From assembly GCA_003439945.1 (NCBI GenBank), contig QVRM01003958.1:1-64000 (forward strand): 64,000 nt of DNA, written 5' to 3'. Position 1 is the first letter of the stretch. Each line of letters opens with the position of its first letter. This DNA is from Dermanyssus gallinae. Lineage: Eukaryota; Arthropoda; Arachnida; Mesostigmata; Dermanyssidae. The notes under the pieces were generated by a model. The model saw only the letters and a list, made by a program, of their open reading frames with translations, did not search any database and was not told the DNA's origin. The translations under genes were made by a program, and so were the position numbers. Shown here piece by piece: positions 37,578-51,140 of this stretch.

Positions 37578-40500
37578 GCCAGGAGAGCTCAGTCGAGCGT
37601 TCCTCACCACGCCTCACTCGTCAGCAGCGACCCGCAACGGCCGTCAGTTGTTGTTGTTGTTGCTGCTACTGCAGCAGCTCTCGTTGTTGTTGCTGCTGCT
37701 GCTGCCGCAGCTCTCGTTGTTGTTGCTGTCGCTGCTTCCTGTGTTGTTGCCTCTGGCCAATGGTCGGGAGGTGTTCAACCACGGTCCTCCAGAGCCAACA
37801 TCAGCGACACGCCGCCGTCAACAGCCTCTGGTACTGGTGGTGCTCTTGTTGTTGTTGCTGATTGCTGATGCTGCTGCTGTTGCTGCTGCTGCATACACAC
37901 GCCTCGACACTTGCACGTACGCGCACACTCTACTCTTTACTATCACGTTTGGGGACGCAGCGACAACAACAACAACAACAATGACAATAACTAATCGAAC
38001 TACTGCGACCTCAACTACCACCGCCGCTATACGACTACGCTACTACAACTACAACTACTACTAGAAAATCTTTGCCGTTACGACGTGTTGAAATCGCTTC
38101 TACTGGTGCTGTTGTTGCTGCTGCTGCTTCTATACGCGCTCACGTGTGTGCATACGGGTACGCGCGTTGTGTGTGTATGTGCCCCTTCGCAACACCACTT
38201 AGCCACTTAGCTCAACCACAAGTCGATCGATCTCTATCGACGCTGCTGCTCGACTGCGTTGGATGGATGAATAGATCGATCGATCGATCAATCGACGACG
38301 ACGATGTGGCACTCTGAATTCTCTTCTTTACATCTCATTCAACATCGCCAGCGGTGTTGCCGCATGCTGAAAGGCTAAGGGCACGCGATGCTGCTGCTCT
38401 TACTGTTGAGCTTGATCGCTAGTTTCCTTTCCCTTTGTATTGTTGTTCTTCTGCTCCTCGTTCTTCTTTTCTTATTGTCGACGTTGTCTTATTGTCGTCG
38501 TTGTTGATGTTGTTGTTGCTGTTGTTGTGGCCGCCGCTGTTGTTGTTGCGTTAATACCGGTGGAAACACTACGGCAGAGGTGTACTATTAATGTCAAGGG
38601 AAAATTTTCCCCCTTTGTTGTCGTTGTTTGGATGGCCTCCGTGGTCAACGTAGCAGCGCTCTAACTGCGTTGTGACGTTATGATGACTGTGACTATTGCC
38701 CCCACTTCCACGCCTTTGTTGTTGTTGATGATGAATCCGTTAGGTAGTCTTAATTCGTTGCTATCACTATCTAGCCTAGGAAGCGCCTTAACGGCTACTC
38801 GATGGCAATATGTATCCTAACGGTTCGGCGTTTCTTCACAACAACAACAACAGACAACCAGCGCGGCGGGTTACCACAGCCCGCGCCCGCGTAACGTAAC
38901 CTGACAAGGCTCTGCTGCGTCGACGAGTCTACGTCACGCTAAACAACGGCTACGTCGCTAGCCCGCTCGCTCCCTCCCTCCCTCCGGGGGATTTTACGGA
39001 TCTTACAAATAGTGTCGATCTCTACGATCGATGATAATGCGGAGCTTGCATATCCGCCGCTGCTGCTGCCGCTGCCGCCGCCGCCGCCTGAGGTCAATGT
39101 CGACGTGGCTGACAAAGTCGATCAAACCTGCCGTAGCCCACGTAACAGCAGACAAGCAAGCAAGCAAGCAAACGTACAAAGCCAGGCGAACAAATCGAAC
39201 AAGCGACGACGATCACAACGACGATCCCGTTGTTGCGCCTGATCTGCCTGCACCAATCACCGCGGCACCTCGCAATCAACTTGCTCAATCACTCTCTTCT
39301 CTTCTGTGCACTCAACTTCTGTGCACCGGTCAGCAGCAACCCCGGCAGCTGGTGTTGTTACTGTTGTTGGCGTTGTAGCAGCGTGCTTTGACAAACGAAC
39401 ACGACGAGTTGCTTCTGCTTCTGCTGCTTGTGCTGTCACTGCTGAGCAGCTGTTGCGACAGGCACCGTACAGACTGATATTGTGAGCCGACGCTTGCACT
39501 GGCCATTCCTCCGGCGTCACCAGGACCATCAACAACGCGCGCACTTCAGGACGACGTGTCAGGTGTGCCGCCTATGGGTGCCAGATCGCATCGAGTGATC
39601 ACCGAGCTGCTAATTAGGCATTAGTTCTCTGACGACTTCGTGGCTGTCGTTGTCGTCGTCGTTGTTGTCGTTGTGGTTATGTCGCTTGACGACCCCCCGT
39701 TGAACGTTGTTGATGGGATTGTCGCTGAGTGCCGCTACTTCGAAGTGAGCTCGGTACTCGGTTCCTCTTCTTCTTCTTCTTCCTTTTCGTCTTATACTTC
39801 TTATAAATAATTCCTATTACTGCTACTAATTATTAGAGTATATGGAGCATGGATTGATCATGATGAATGAGTCGTAGTCTCTTCTCAGTAGTAGTAGTAG
39901 CAGTAGTTGCCTTGTTCTCTTCGGCTGGCTGCTCAGGTCTTCAAGTTCGCTGGCCTTGTCTACCTGATCCCAATCAAATCAACTCGATATTGTCGATCGG
40001 CGATCGCTCTTCTCAAATATTGTCAATGATGTACATATACATACATATCTACATACAAACGACGCACGCATAAATTCTCCTTCTTCTTATTTTTCTTATT
40101 CTTCTTCTTGTTGTACTACTCGGCCACAGACACACACCTGGCGGCGAGCGCGATCGAGCGAATTTGAGTATATTCAGTTCCTCGCCTCAGACTCTCAGGC
40201 CGCATTGAATCGCCGCGGTGGTCGTGGTCGTGTCTCTTCTTCTGGCTTCTTCGCCCCGAGACAGCAAGTGTGAGAGGGCAAAAAATAGATTTGAATTCTA
40301 GCCGAGCAACGATGGCTCAAATGCACATCCGACGGTATCGCGATAATACCTCGGCGCGTCAAAGCTATAGTACTCGAAATGCGTTGAATTTGTGGTAACA
40401 AAGCCACTGACAATGGCCGCCCCACAATACCGGCGACGACGACGATAATGAGCACAACAGCAGCAGTAGTAATATCGCAGAAAAATACAATCGCGGTGTC

Positions 40501-41700
40501 TGCTTATATGTGTCTGTTGCTGCTGCTGTTGTCTGTTGGTTGTTTTTTTGGCAAGGACTTTTCTCGTTCGGAGATTTGTTGTCGGTCTTGTCTTCTACTT
40601 ATATTATTATTATTATGATTACTAAATTACTGAGTGACTGTTTGTGAGTTAAAGCTAGTGGTTGTAGTAACTACTTCGACTGGCGACATGCGTCTGTTGG
40701 CTGCATCTGCTTGATCTCCCTGATGTTGTTGTTGCTCTTGTTGTTATTGCTATTAACTTCTTCGTCTGGTCCGGGGCTGGCGTTTCGTTCGCTCTTCTTC
40801 AAGACCAAAATTCCCCTTGAGCCTAGAGTCCTTGTTGTTGTTGTTGTTTTTCTTCTTCTACTTCTTCCTCTCCTCCTCCTCCTCCTCCTCGTCGTGTTGT
40901 TCCTGACCTTCGACGTCAATCCGGTGGCCGCAAGGACACCGCTGCGAAGTGTTGCAGACCCTCGTCCGTCAGCCTGCCGGAGCAGGGAGTCGTTTACGCG
41001 CAACGACCCGAACTCCCATATTGGGACAACGCTTTCTGGTTTCTCGCTCGAGACGTCTGTCTCGAGAGGTGCCCAACGCGGGGACTCTAACGGCACCGGC
41101 ACCGGCGGCGGCAGCGGCGGCAACGGCGGCAAGGCGGGTAAAGGCCTGGTCAGAGTTCGTTGTCATAGAGGAACGTGGCTAGTAGGTAGGAGAGTGGGGC
41201 AACTAACTGTTTCGCAAGAGCCTTCTTCCACGTGGGCGAAGGGCGGGGGGAGGGGACTCGAATGCGCGGCGAAGAGGAAGCGGGAAGAACACAGCGGGAA
41301 GCGACAAGTAACCAGGACGATGGGGAGACGAGCAAAAATAGTTCAAACTGTCCGGCAGCTGCTGCTTCGCAGGTGGTGGTTTTCGTTAGTATTGCTGTTG
41401 TTGTTGTGTCTGGCATTGCCGTCAAAGCTGGCCACAAGAGCCATTGGTCATTTTCGTTGTTGTAGCCACTCGGGGCGCCGGGAGCGGTACGACACCGCCT
41501 CACTCGGCGCTATCACGGAACTCTAGCGTCGTGGCGTTGTCAGCAGGCATCGTTCTGAAACCACCGCAGCGCACAACACGCGCGCACACACCCACACACA
41601 AAGAGACAACACACAAACGCAACGAGACAACATCACACACAAAAAACAACAGCACAGATTAAACGGTTAGTTAACGCCGTTATATCAACAGCCTATATAT
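37578..41700. other. GC-rich upstream region of MARK
   Basis: Elevated GC with CpG, many GTT/GCT triplet runs (37630-37900, 38500-38545, 39640-39680) and no recognised coding exon. A plausible place for 5' UTR exons or promoters of MARK, but no element can be called from sequence alone. Overlapping ORFs at 40671-41526 on both strands are low-complexity. Confidence 0.4.
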
Positions 41701-41712
41701 CAAATTTCCTTT

Positions 41713-41740
41713 AACTCATTGTATACACGTACAATGAGTT
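41713..41740. other. 11-bp perfect hairpin
   Basis: Arms 41713-41723 and 41730-41740 pair around TACACG. Confidence 0.65.
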
Positions 41741-42515
41741 TATATATATATGCACATTATGTGCATGCATACATGCACACATATACTAACTACTCGATCA
41801 ATCGAAAGCTATATGATGTTGTACATTGGATCTTAATATATTTTGCAATGTGATTCTAAATCATCCTGGTATAACGCGTTTCCAAAATTGTCTTGCATAC
41901 ACATCTCGCTTTCTCCCCCCTCTCTCTCTCTCTCCCTCCCTCTCCCACCCTTCTTGCTTGCCAATGCTTTCTTCAAGAAGTGACGCTTTCGTGACTGAGT
42001 TGATAAGTTTAGCTTGTGTTCCAAGACCGTCCAAGTCCGTTACTCTGTGCATTACAATGGATCGAATAACGCAGTGTCCGGTAGCGAACGACGCCCTTGT
42101 TGCGCGTTAAAGCCAAGCGAGCTGACGACCGGAGCAGAACCACATCCATGTCTGGCAGACGGAACCTCGGGGCAAGGGTTCACTTTAATTTGTCTATAGG
42201 TCAACTTTCTTTTGTGATATATAAGCTATAGAATTATTATTAGAGCCGGTGATTGGAGTAGTGCAGCTTGGAACGATGGGGACTGGCGCCATCAAACCAA
42301 GAGCAGTGCTTCTTCTTCGCTATATTTTTGTGAGCAAAGATGAAGCATCAACACACTATATCTTGTCGCATTACCAACGGCGCCCCTCGGCTATACGGTT
42401 AGGGGGAAGGAGGGTTCGGCGTAAGATTGAATTTTGTTGCGTGCAAAGAAGACTCTTATAGCACAACCGAGGCCAACAAATGTCGCCATGAGAAAGGGAT
42501 AAAAAGCTTGCTGTT

Positions 42516-42596
42516 AATTCGTCCTTATTTAACTTAATTCGCCCTTATTTAACTTAATTCGCCCTTATTTAACTTAATTCGCCCTTATTTAACTAA
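42516..42596. repeat. 20-bp tandem repeat
   Basis: Four copies of ATTCGCCCTTATTTAACTTA in exact 20-bp register. The first has GTCC for GCCC and the last diverges at its end. The copies are nearly identical, implying recent expansion. Confidence 0.93.
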
Positions 42597-42599
42597 AGT

Positions 42600-43850
42600 C
42601 GATATGCGTCAAACCGGCAGTATTTTAATCCTTCCGACTTCTTATAAGCAATCAAACTCGACGAGAGCGTCTAGTCGAAACGGTTTCAGGAGTTCTTCGG
42701 TAAATATTGTTTCTATTTTTTCTAAATATTTTCAGCTAGATAACGAGGAATCGCCATATAGGTGGGGTAGTTCCTTAGCTGAGGATATCAGCACAAAGTC
42801 GATTCACTACCTGAATGTGTTAAATACACGCGCCGCTGTGTGTGAATGATGGCCGCATTCATTTCAAGAAGCACTGAAAGTCAGAATGTCTACCCGTCGA
42901 GCTCAGGGTGTTCTGTTTGTCTATTACTTGAAAAGCCAATGTACTTCCTTTCAAAAGACTCGTTTTGTTTCGCTCTCTTCTTAGACCTACAATCATCTAC
43001 TAATTGCGATTCTTCTTCGGTGCTCGTTCGGCCCCGATGTGTTTCCTCGAGGCCAGTCACTTTTTATTTGTTCGTGTTCGTTGATCAGCATCGTAACATA
43101 ACAGCGTTGGACAGCAGAAATCTGTTTTTCTACAAGTCTCTATCAGTTATCACTGTAGGAAAGGTCATCATCGTTCGTAGAACAGGATCTTACGGAAACT
43201 GGCATCGTTCTTGGTACTCGTCTCGATATCATTCTCAGGCCGATTGCATCCAAAGTGAAATGTGTGAGCGAATGAGTGAGTGAGTGAGTGAGATGCTTAC
43301 CAGCTTACCACATAAGACTAACTAAACTAACACGTCTTGGGCTCACAAACTCCCCACAACATACGCTCCCCTAACGAGGGAAGCCGGCACACGTCACTTG
43401 AACACATCCACACACACACACACACATACACACGGGGGAGTGCGGGGTGCATCTCCGTCACGTAGTCAAGTGATACCAAATCATAGCAATAAACGATCAT
43501 CAGCAACGAACGCCGAGGAGAGAGAGAGAGGATTCGTCGCTCCGTCGTTAACTCGGCTCGCGCGTTACAGTCACATCGTTGTGGCGAACTGTGGAGTGAC
43601 TGGCGGACGGCTGCCGGATGCGCCTATGCCAGCCATGCAGCATAGTGCATAGAGTACACATATTATCACTACACAGTCATCATACGATCATAATACAGTC
43701 AGCATAGTCGTGCAATCGTCCCTTGACAACAAGACGTTCATACAGAAAACATATTACGTATTTCGGAATGAACATGCCGCAGGTTGTCACGCAAAAAGCT
43801 GGACGTGCGACACGCTGAGTAATGACAACGCTGACCATTACTACTAGGCT
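42600..43850. other. Upstream stretch without recognised genes
   Basis: Unique sequence. A 145-codon open frame at 42846-43283 (+) has no recognisable motif. Confidence 0.5.
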
Positions 43851-44411
43851 GTGTATAGTATATATATATATATATGTATAGAGTACGAACGAGTATACCG
43901 AGAAGCGAATTGTAAGAGCGATAGTGTTTCGAACGACCAACAATTTAAATTTGGCGCGCGAGTACCGTTGTCCCCCCACATAACAGCAATAATAATAATA
44001 ATAATAATGGCGACAACAAGATGGACGACGTCAGCAACGATAAAATCGGCAACAAAAGATGACAATGAAACAAAAACAACAACAACAACAACAACAACAG
44101 GCGACGACGTCAAAGCGATTGTTTTTAAGTTCAGCGGCAGCAGCGGCGGCGGCGGCGTCGTCGTCGTCGTGTTGTGGTGTTAACGTCCGCGCGGCAGCAT
44201 AACGCAGCAGACGACCGCAGGGCAGCGTTACTTCGCCTAAACATAACGTCATCAAGTAGATGTAATACTCCACGGTTAATATGCTGCTTTTTCAATCTTT
44301 CTCTTTCTCTCTCTCTCTATCGCTCTCTGTCTCGCTGCATTGAATATGCTTGTTCATTCTAGGCTGTCTTCCGGTGAGCCAGTTAAAGTCGCGGTGCACC
44401 ATGATGGAACA

Positions 44412-44414
<3 letters not shown>

Positions 44415-44454
<40 letters not shown>

Positions 44455-44491
44455 GTTTTAATATTTTTTTTTAGTATGCTTTGATCAAACT

Positions 44492-44541
<50 letters not shown>
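44415..44541. repeat. Two (AT)n arrays with a GA run
   Basis: (AT)n at 44415-44442 followed by (GA)5, then (AT)n at 44495-44541. Confidence 0.9.
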
Positions 44542-44544
<3 letters not shown>

Positions 44545-45027
44545 TCAACAGACCGTTGGGTTTGCTGAGACTGGTCTCGTGTTGAGGTTAGCAAGATACC
44601 GTGTAAGAGAGACGGACGGACGAGGCAAGCTTTGCTTCAATTCTCGAATTCTGTTTCTGATCGTGGTCGCCGTTGCATCCGCTCGCTGGTGGCGGTGGCG
44701 CCGGCACCCACAGCAGCAGCAGCGGTAGCAACGGCCGTCATTAGAGAGTAAGGCAAGAAACAATCTGGGCTGGGTTACATTACTGCAGCGGTATGTAAGT
44801 AGTTCACAAGTGCCGGACCGCTCTGCCAGCTCTGGCGGCAGCAGCAGCAGCAGCGGCTGGGTATGGCCACCAGCTACATCACCTAGCAGCAACAGCAACA
44901 GCAGGACTATTCAATGGCAGGACAACTGTGCCAACCCGACCGTCTGCCTAACTGAATGAGCGCCTGGCCGGAGAGAGTCTGTGCGCGGCACTGCGCTAGC
45001 AGGCCATGTAAAAGCACTCTCAACGTA

Positions 45028-45076
<49 letters not shown>

Positions 45077-45092
45077 TAACAATAACAATAAC

Positions 45093-45161
<69 letters not shown>
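45028..45161. repeat. (AAT)n-(ATT)n inverted triplet array
   Basis: About 100 bp of AAT (with some AAC) switches directly to about 33 bp of ATT. The two halves are complementary and could fold into a long hairpin. Confidence 0.92.
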
Positions 45162-45162
<1 letters not shown>

Positions 45163-45831
45163 AACTTGTCTTTGGCCGTTTGTAGAGGAAATGTGGCTTC
45201 CATCATAGGCGCCATGAATTGATAGAAAGCGACCGAAGCAGGAGAAATCTGGTATAAACGTTCATACCCCACAATTGTAATAATGATATTAATAATAACA
45301 GTAACCATCATCACCATCATTATGATGACGATGATAGTTACTATATGATGATAGTATTCATAGTACAACAGAACTAACACCACCTTGCAGCAGAGGAAGT
45401 GGATCGCCACGCCAGGAACAATATAGCACGACTGCGAAGAGAGTGCACAACACGTAGACGTCGACACATCATCATATCATAATACATGCATGCATCGTAA
45501 GTCATCGTAGTAGGGGGGAAAAAGTAACGCGTGCCAAAAAGCTCTTACGTGATGTTTGACTGACCACTACTCACTCACTCACGTGAGTCACAGTGGTCAA
45601 GGCGCAGCACAACAGCGCCATCGTCGAGTTGCAAGAACACGAATCGATAATAACGTCCAGCATAAACAGAACTATAGCCATGACTATTTTTTTTAAATAT
45701 AGATTTAAGTCTACCACTCGCACCTCTAAAAGCTGCCGCTGCTGCTGCAGATGCTGGTGGTGCACAGCCGCTTGGCCAGCAGCAGTCAATCTCAGCCCGA
45801 CAACTCTAACGGTGCGGTGAAACAATAAAAG

Positions 45832-45983
<152 letters not shown>

Positions 45984-46074
45984 AGTAACGAGTAAACGCT
46001 GACGCAGTGCAATCGCGCTGCAATTGCTGTTGTTGTTATGATTAGAATTAATATTATTGTGTTGTGTTGTATTT

Positions 46075-46225
46075 TATTTTATTTCTTATTATAATTTATT
46101 GCATGTTAAACAAAGTTTTAGTTGAGAGGTCTGCACGTATTATCATAATTCTTTTATAGAATTGCTTTACTTCAAGACGCCTAAAATAGATAACGATATA
46201 AACGTTCCTTCGGCAAAAGGTATAA
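46075..46225 (-). mobile_element. RLE-type retrotransposon, orphan 3' end
   Basis: The minus strand reads FISLSILGVLK and TAA at 46167-46169, followed by a 3' UTR clearly alignable with that at 20658-20736 (shared words TTTAGGCG, GACCTC, AACATGC). The coding part is almost entirely missing and an (AAT)n tract abuts the 5' side. Confidence 0.65.
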
Positions 46226-47085
46226 TAATAATAATTATTATTATTAGTTCATGAGCACGTACTATCATTGTACGTAGTACGCGTAGAACAAAGTCAATAA
46301 TAGCCACCCCAGAACTAGAGCTCCGTGTCCCCGAGCAGCACTTCGTGAAGAGGAAGAAGCGTGGCCGTACAGTCGTTCTTCCGTCGTTGACTTCGCCGTC
46401 TGGTGGCGCCTCTAAATAAATACTGGCCAGTTCAAACCAACAGCCAACTCGAATACAGAATACAAAATAAACATCTCGGCCGGACCGCCGACCACCAATC
46501 GAGGAGAGCCACAACTAATGGAACTTGTCCACTAGCGGCCGCGGCGGCGGTGGCCGCGATGGACGCCCTGGATGCAGCAGCAAAAACAACAACAACAACA
46601 ACTTAAGCACGTCAACGAAAGGCCAGTTGGGTCGAGCTGTAACGCACTTCGCCTAGAGAGAAGAGAGAATGAGGGTGAAAGAGAGAGACCACTTAAGCAG
46701 GTCAAGCGTGTCGCAGATGCGTCGGCGGCACCAGGGCCGGGCACGCCAGACACGAGACTGGCGGCGAAAACAAAGACCTTTCACTATCTCTCTCCCTCTG
46801 CCTATATATTGCTCTCTCTCGCTCTCTCTCTCTCTATGTGTGTTTAGATTTCCTTCTGCCAACTCACTCTTGGGCTCCTCCTAAGGTCGGTCGGTCGGTG
46901 CTGAGGTACACGCCTGTACAACGGCAACAAAAATAATAATAATAGTAATAATTATGATTTTTTGGAACAAGAGTTTTATAGTATTATTATAAACATGCAC
47001 ATACTTGTATCACAATTACTAATATATAACTCATACAACATCTACAATAATTCTTATATTATTATTATTATTATTATTATTATTT

Positions 47086-47545
47086 GAGCGTCAATGACCA
47101 CTCAGCAACATCTTGGCGTTGCCTCTCTGTAGTTCCAATGACACTCTCTGACGGAGGAAAGCCGTCGATCTTGCCTCTGCGGTGATCCATAGAGCTTCTT
47201 TTCGAGCTATTTTGTCAGTTTGAGTGCATCCTTGCCCCAAACGCCCGAGATGACTCCAGACCGAACGCCATTACAACGTGATCCTCAAGAAGATGCGCGT
47301 ATAGGCGCCGTTTGTGCATCCCCGTAGTAGGTGAATGCTGTGGCAGACGCCCGCGCTGGCTGCTGCATGATGGCCGAGGGCGTACGTGTCGGAGACGGTG
47401 ACGTCCAACGCTAGCGGCCGATTATGGTCCCAGTCCCGGCTGGTAAGACCATCCGATCGACGCCTGTCATCCCTGCGCAGTCGAGCCCCATAACGTGGTG
47501 GGTGCATTCGCGTACGCCTCACGACCGGAGGAGCCACATATGTGC
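47086..47545 (-). mobile_element. RLE-type retrotransposon, copy 3a (endonuclease and C-terminus)
   Basis: The minus strand reads RSDGLTSRDWDHNRPLALDVTVSDTYALG, covering the endonuclease PDG...D core (about 47350-47460). After degraded sequence comes SLELQRGNAKMLLSGH and a TGA at 47091-47093. The 3' UTR is only a few bases before a (AAT)n tail. It is joined at its 5' side to a second, separate copy (3b) that already contains its own version of the same domain. Confidence 0.75.
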
Positions 47546-48790
47546 ACGGGTTCGAGCCCCATCGTTGCACATTTGTATTTGTGGGGTCCGTCTCACGAAG
47601 TCATGCGAAAGCAGCCCCGTGGACGTTAAATGTTGGCTGAGAGTCAGCCCGAAAAAGTTACGTTGTCGTCCCTCTCTGCAGTTCACCAGGCTCCACTGTG
47701 ACGCGGCAGCCGGCTTGTCTGAAAGCGCGCTCCAAGATGTCATTGATAACATCGTGGCGGCCCTACGTAAGCCCGGCCAGCTTAATACAGCTAAGCCGGT
47801 GCAGGCCGCGTTCATCCACCGTTCCACCACATGAACATTCCCTCCTCTCAAACACGGCAATGCCAAGTCTGGCCAGCTTACTGCCAACTAGCTCGTACGA
47901 AAACACGTCGAGCTTAGCTCCGGCGGCGTCGGATGAAACCGCTTTCAGTCTAATGCCGTCTAAATCTAACTCGCCGGCCGACAGAAGAGTTAAGTGGGTG
48001 GCCTGAGTGGCGATTTGGTCCCACCCCTTCTGTTTAGTGACCTGTTTCTCAGAAAGACGACCAGATTGACGCGCGTCCCAGATCCAAACGGCGTCCTGTT
48101 GGTGGCTGATGAGTTCGCCAGGAGTAGCGGCCACTGTAGAGGCGCAGGTATGTAATGAGGTAAGGAAAGCGGGCAAGGCTGTGGCCGAGCAAATGCCCAT
48201 TCCATCCAGCCGGACCGGTAGGTTTGCCTGCGTTCATGCCTGGTCGTCGGGGTCTAAAGTTTGTGACGGCAGAGTTGCGTGCCGGAGTGAAAAGTAGGCT
48301 TGATGTCTTCCGAGATGGCTCAGCCGCTGGTAAAGCCGAGAGAGATGTTCTCCCTTCTCGGCCAGTACCGGGCCAATCATGTCGGGGAGCACCGCCGTAC
48401 CCAGCAGGTACAGTTTTCACCGACTTTTTAAAAGTATGCCCTGAGGATTACCATTAAACTCTGTGATTACCTGCTGTCTCTCTTCGTCCTCGAAACCCTG
48501 TAGGAATAGCTCGCATTTAGACGGGTTTAGCGGCAGCCCGCTCCAGCCTTGCTCGAACGCCAAAAAACGTCTCTGAGTAACACCAAAGGTCGTTGTCAAG
48601 AAAGATCCTATCGTCGTCAAGAAGGTCCCATCGTCGAGGTAGAACAGAGGGACACAGGATGTCACCTGGTTGACGTATTGATGCAGAAGCAAGCTAAACG
48701 CAAGAGGGGCCGCTACGTCTTCCAGCTGACAACCGGCTGATAACCTGATATCAACCTCACCGAACATCAGGGGAGTCGGCCTGCCATAAC
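47546..48790 (-). mobile_element. RLE-type retrotransposon, copy 3b (RT core to endonuclease)
   Basis: From 48790 down: GCQLEDVAAPLAFSLLLHQY (RT motif B), FYLDDGTFLT (motif C, YxDD aspartates intact), then NPSKCELFLQGF. After frameshifts come LPAFLTSLHTCAS, GWDQIA, the zinc knuckle CSCGGTVDERGLHRLSC (CxC...HxxxC, about 47830-47900) and a degraded endonuclease segment GLTLSQHLTSTGLLSHDF (about 47600). Upstream RT motifs are missing. It is truncated at its 3' side where copy 3a begins. Confidence 0.85.
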
Positions 48791-50168
48791 AATAACAACA
48801 ACAACAACAACGAAAACCATAACAACAAAAACAGACAACAAGTGTGACCACCGATCGATGAAGTCCTTTCCAGTAGGTGACCAATGATGAAGTGGCTCGC
48901 CATTGTGAGGTTGTTAAGAGACTGAAGTCATCATTGGCGATGGCTCGTCGTAATCAACGAGCATCGACTGCAGTTACATCGATTAGACTTCTATAACAGT
49001 TTCGGTTTGTTGTTGCTGCTGCTGCTGCTATTGTTGTTGTGGTCTTCCTGCCGCTGCTACCATCGTCTCCCACACATGTCCCAGCAGTCCTCAGTGGCTA
49101 ACTCAGTGGAGCTACACGTATATGCGGTCATCCGCCTATATATTGCATGTATAGGAAAATAAATCAAATATTTGCGAATTGCCTCTTGATTCCTACACAA
49201 GAATCAATTGCTCTGAAAACGATTGAGAGACTAAATTCTGCTGACAGGCCAAACTTATCTGTGGTCGACCTTGTTGTTCGCTTGTCCACCGGCCCGTCAC
49301 AGCGCAAGCGCATCAAAGTCCAAAGGAGACCTATATAGGACTATTAGCTTCTCTATTGTTGCAACAGAAATCGACGTTAACAACTGCAACGACAATGACA
49401 ACAACATCAACATCACAGCAACAACAATGACAACAATATCAACATCACAGCAACAACAACAACAATGATGATGGTGACGATCCCCACGGTATCGTTTAAC
49501 CCTCTCTTAAGTTAGCCACTAAACAATGTAAATCGCTGATTCAACAACCTCCAAGTACTGGTTGGTGCTCGCCATTATCCTATCATCTATAGAGCAACAA
49601 CGCCGAAGACGCCGGAAACAGCAACAATTAGCGACAATTTCATCTACAACAACAATAACAACAATAGCAGCTCCGAGACAGCAACAACAACACCGAAAAC
49701 AACGGCTGCTATTCCTGATGTTGATCGCACGTTAGCGACAGCAAGACGATCAGTTGGCCTAGAATTAGTCAGGCCCACCCACGGTAATATCAACGGCGAC
49801 CAACACAGTAACAACTCCGCTTTACATGCATACGACGTCTATGCAAACAGGCCCTTAGCTATGATGATCTTACTCGTGTGAGATAGCCAGACAGCTCGAG
49901 GCAACCTTTGCTCCAAGCACTTGCTAATTCTCTTCAATTCAGTCAACAACAATAACAACGATAAAAATTACGCATTGAAACAGCGATAGCAGCAACAACA
50001 ACAACAAAACGACACCAACAACAATAACGCTAATGGAAGTCATACAAAAGTAAGTGACAATCCCCAGTGCTGGGATGTCTTGAGATTCACTCGAAGCCAA
50101 CATAACTCTCTACTGGTTTCACATTACGGACAATAGACATTCGAAGGAAGCTTTAGGTATATATATAT

Positions 50169-50204
<36 letters not shown>

Positions 50205-50544
50205 GAGGCAAGCAGCGGAAAGCAGCCTGTATAAACAGTGTTATTAATATTCTACCCGCACCAACAACAACTGCTATTACACTATTATTACGACATAACA
50301 TTTTTGCAAATGGTCTTGTCTAGTGTCATTACATCAACATGATGACACAACACAAGTATCCTTTTTTGTGAAAAAGGTTTCAGGTTCCCTCACGACCACA
50401 AACGAACTGGCGCACTGGATTACAATACGCAACGCAAATACGACCAGCAAACATAGCTAACATTTTGGGAAGAAGATTGGCTCATTGGCGCCTCACATGT
50501 GCTGTAGTTGCATGTAATGTCAATCAATTATTATTATTATTATT
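48791..50544. other. Stretch without recognised genes
   Basis: CAA-rich interrupted repeats (49370-49470, 49600-49700, 49945-50030) and an (AT)n at 50158-50204. No coding motif. Confidence 0.6.
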
Positions 50545-51140
50545 GAACTGGCTTTGAGCCTGGCTCAAAGCCCAAATGGCCAAAGACATCATCTGTGTCA
50601 ACAACATGGCCTCGCGTCGAGCGTCCGTAACGTCTTTAAGTTTTCCCCACATCCTTCAGAATTTTCGCTGTACTTGTGGTGGAATGGGTACAAAGTAGTG
50701 CCTCCTTGATAGCTCGAAAGTAGCTTTTTTCGTTTTTCAGAGTCCGCGCTTTCCGTAACGCATTCAGATTCAACTGTAGATGCGACAAGGCCGCCGTGCA
50801 TGAAACGGTTACATCCGATGCAAGGTTTGTTCGTCCCCATCAGACCCCATCAGGTCACATAAAGACCTTTCGGCTCGGGTGTGGATGGTATCCCTGCCCT
50901 TCACAAGCTCTTCTTACTACGGCGTTGAGTTCCGCGTGTCTTATAAGTCTGCAGGGACTTTTTTTGACAGCTTAGCGGGTGTAAGGCGTCAGAGTCATCA
51001 GGTTGGCCGCATGGCAGACACGAGAAAGGCTGGCAGACGGGAATGCTTATCCTAAGGGCTGAGACCACGCGGAAGGAGTTGGGGTCCAGCATGGTGCCAA
51101 GCTGACGGGAGGCAGCGCGTGGAGCCAGTTTCCGCTAAAG
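50545..51140 (-). mobile_element. RLE-type retrotransposon, copy 4 (C-terminal region)
   Basis: From 51140 down: LHALPPVSLG, MLDPNSFRVVSALRISIPVCQPFSC, then LPCGQPDDSDALHPLSC (zinc-knuckle region). AGIPSTPEPKGL follows, then a degraded endonuclease segment and LLTQMMSLAIWALSQAQSQF just before an (AAT)n tail. The RT domain is absent. A 10-bp perfect inverted repeat with a 1-nt centre lies at 50551-50571, immediately inside the tail. Confidence 0.72.

Noticed and set aside
40671..41526. Overlapping long open frames on both strands
   Set aside because: Poly-Leu, poly-Arg and Gly/Ala runs dominate and no splice-flanked conserved segment is visible. An alternative MARK 5' exon on the minus strand cannot be excluded.
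42846..43283. 145-codon plus-strand frame
   Set aside because: No motif recognised and no flanking evidence of a gene.
47271..47570. Possible host gene exon (open minus-strand frame)
   Set aside because: The RSDGLT...LALDVTVSDT segment matches the endonuclease of the retroelement copies in this window, and the surrounding frame is broken.
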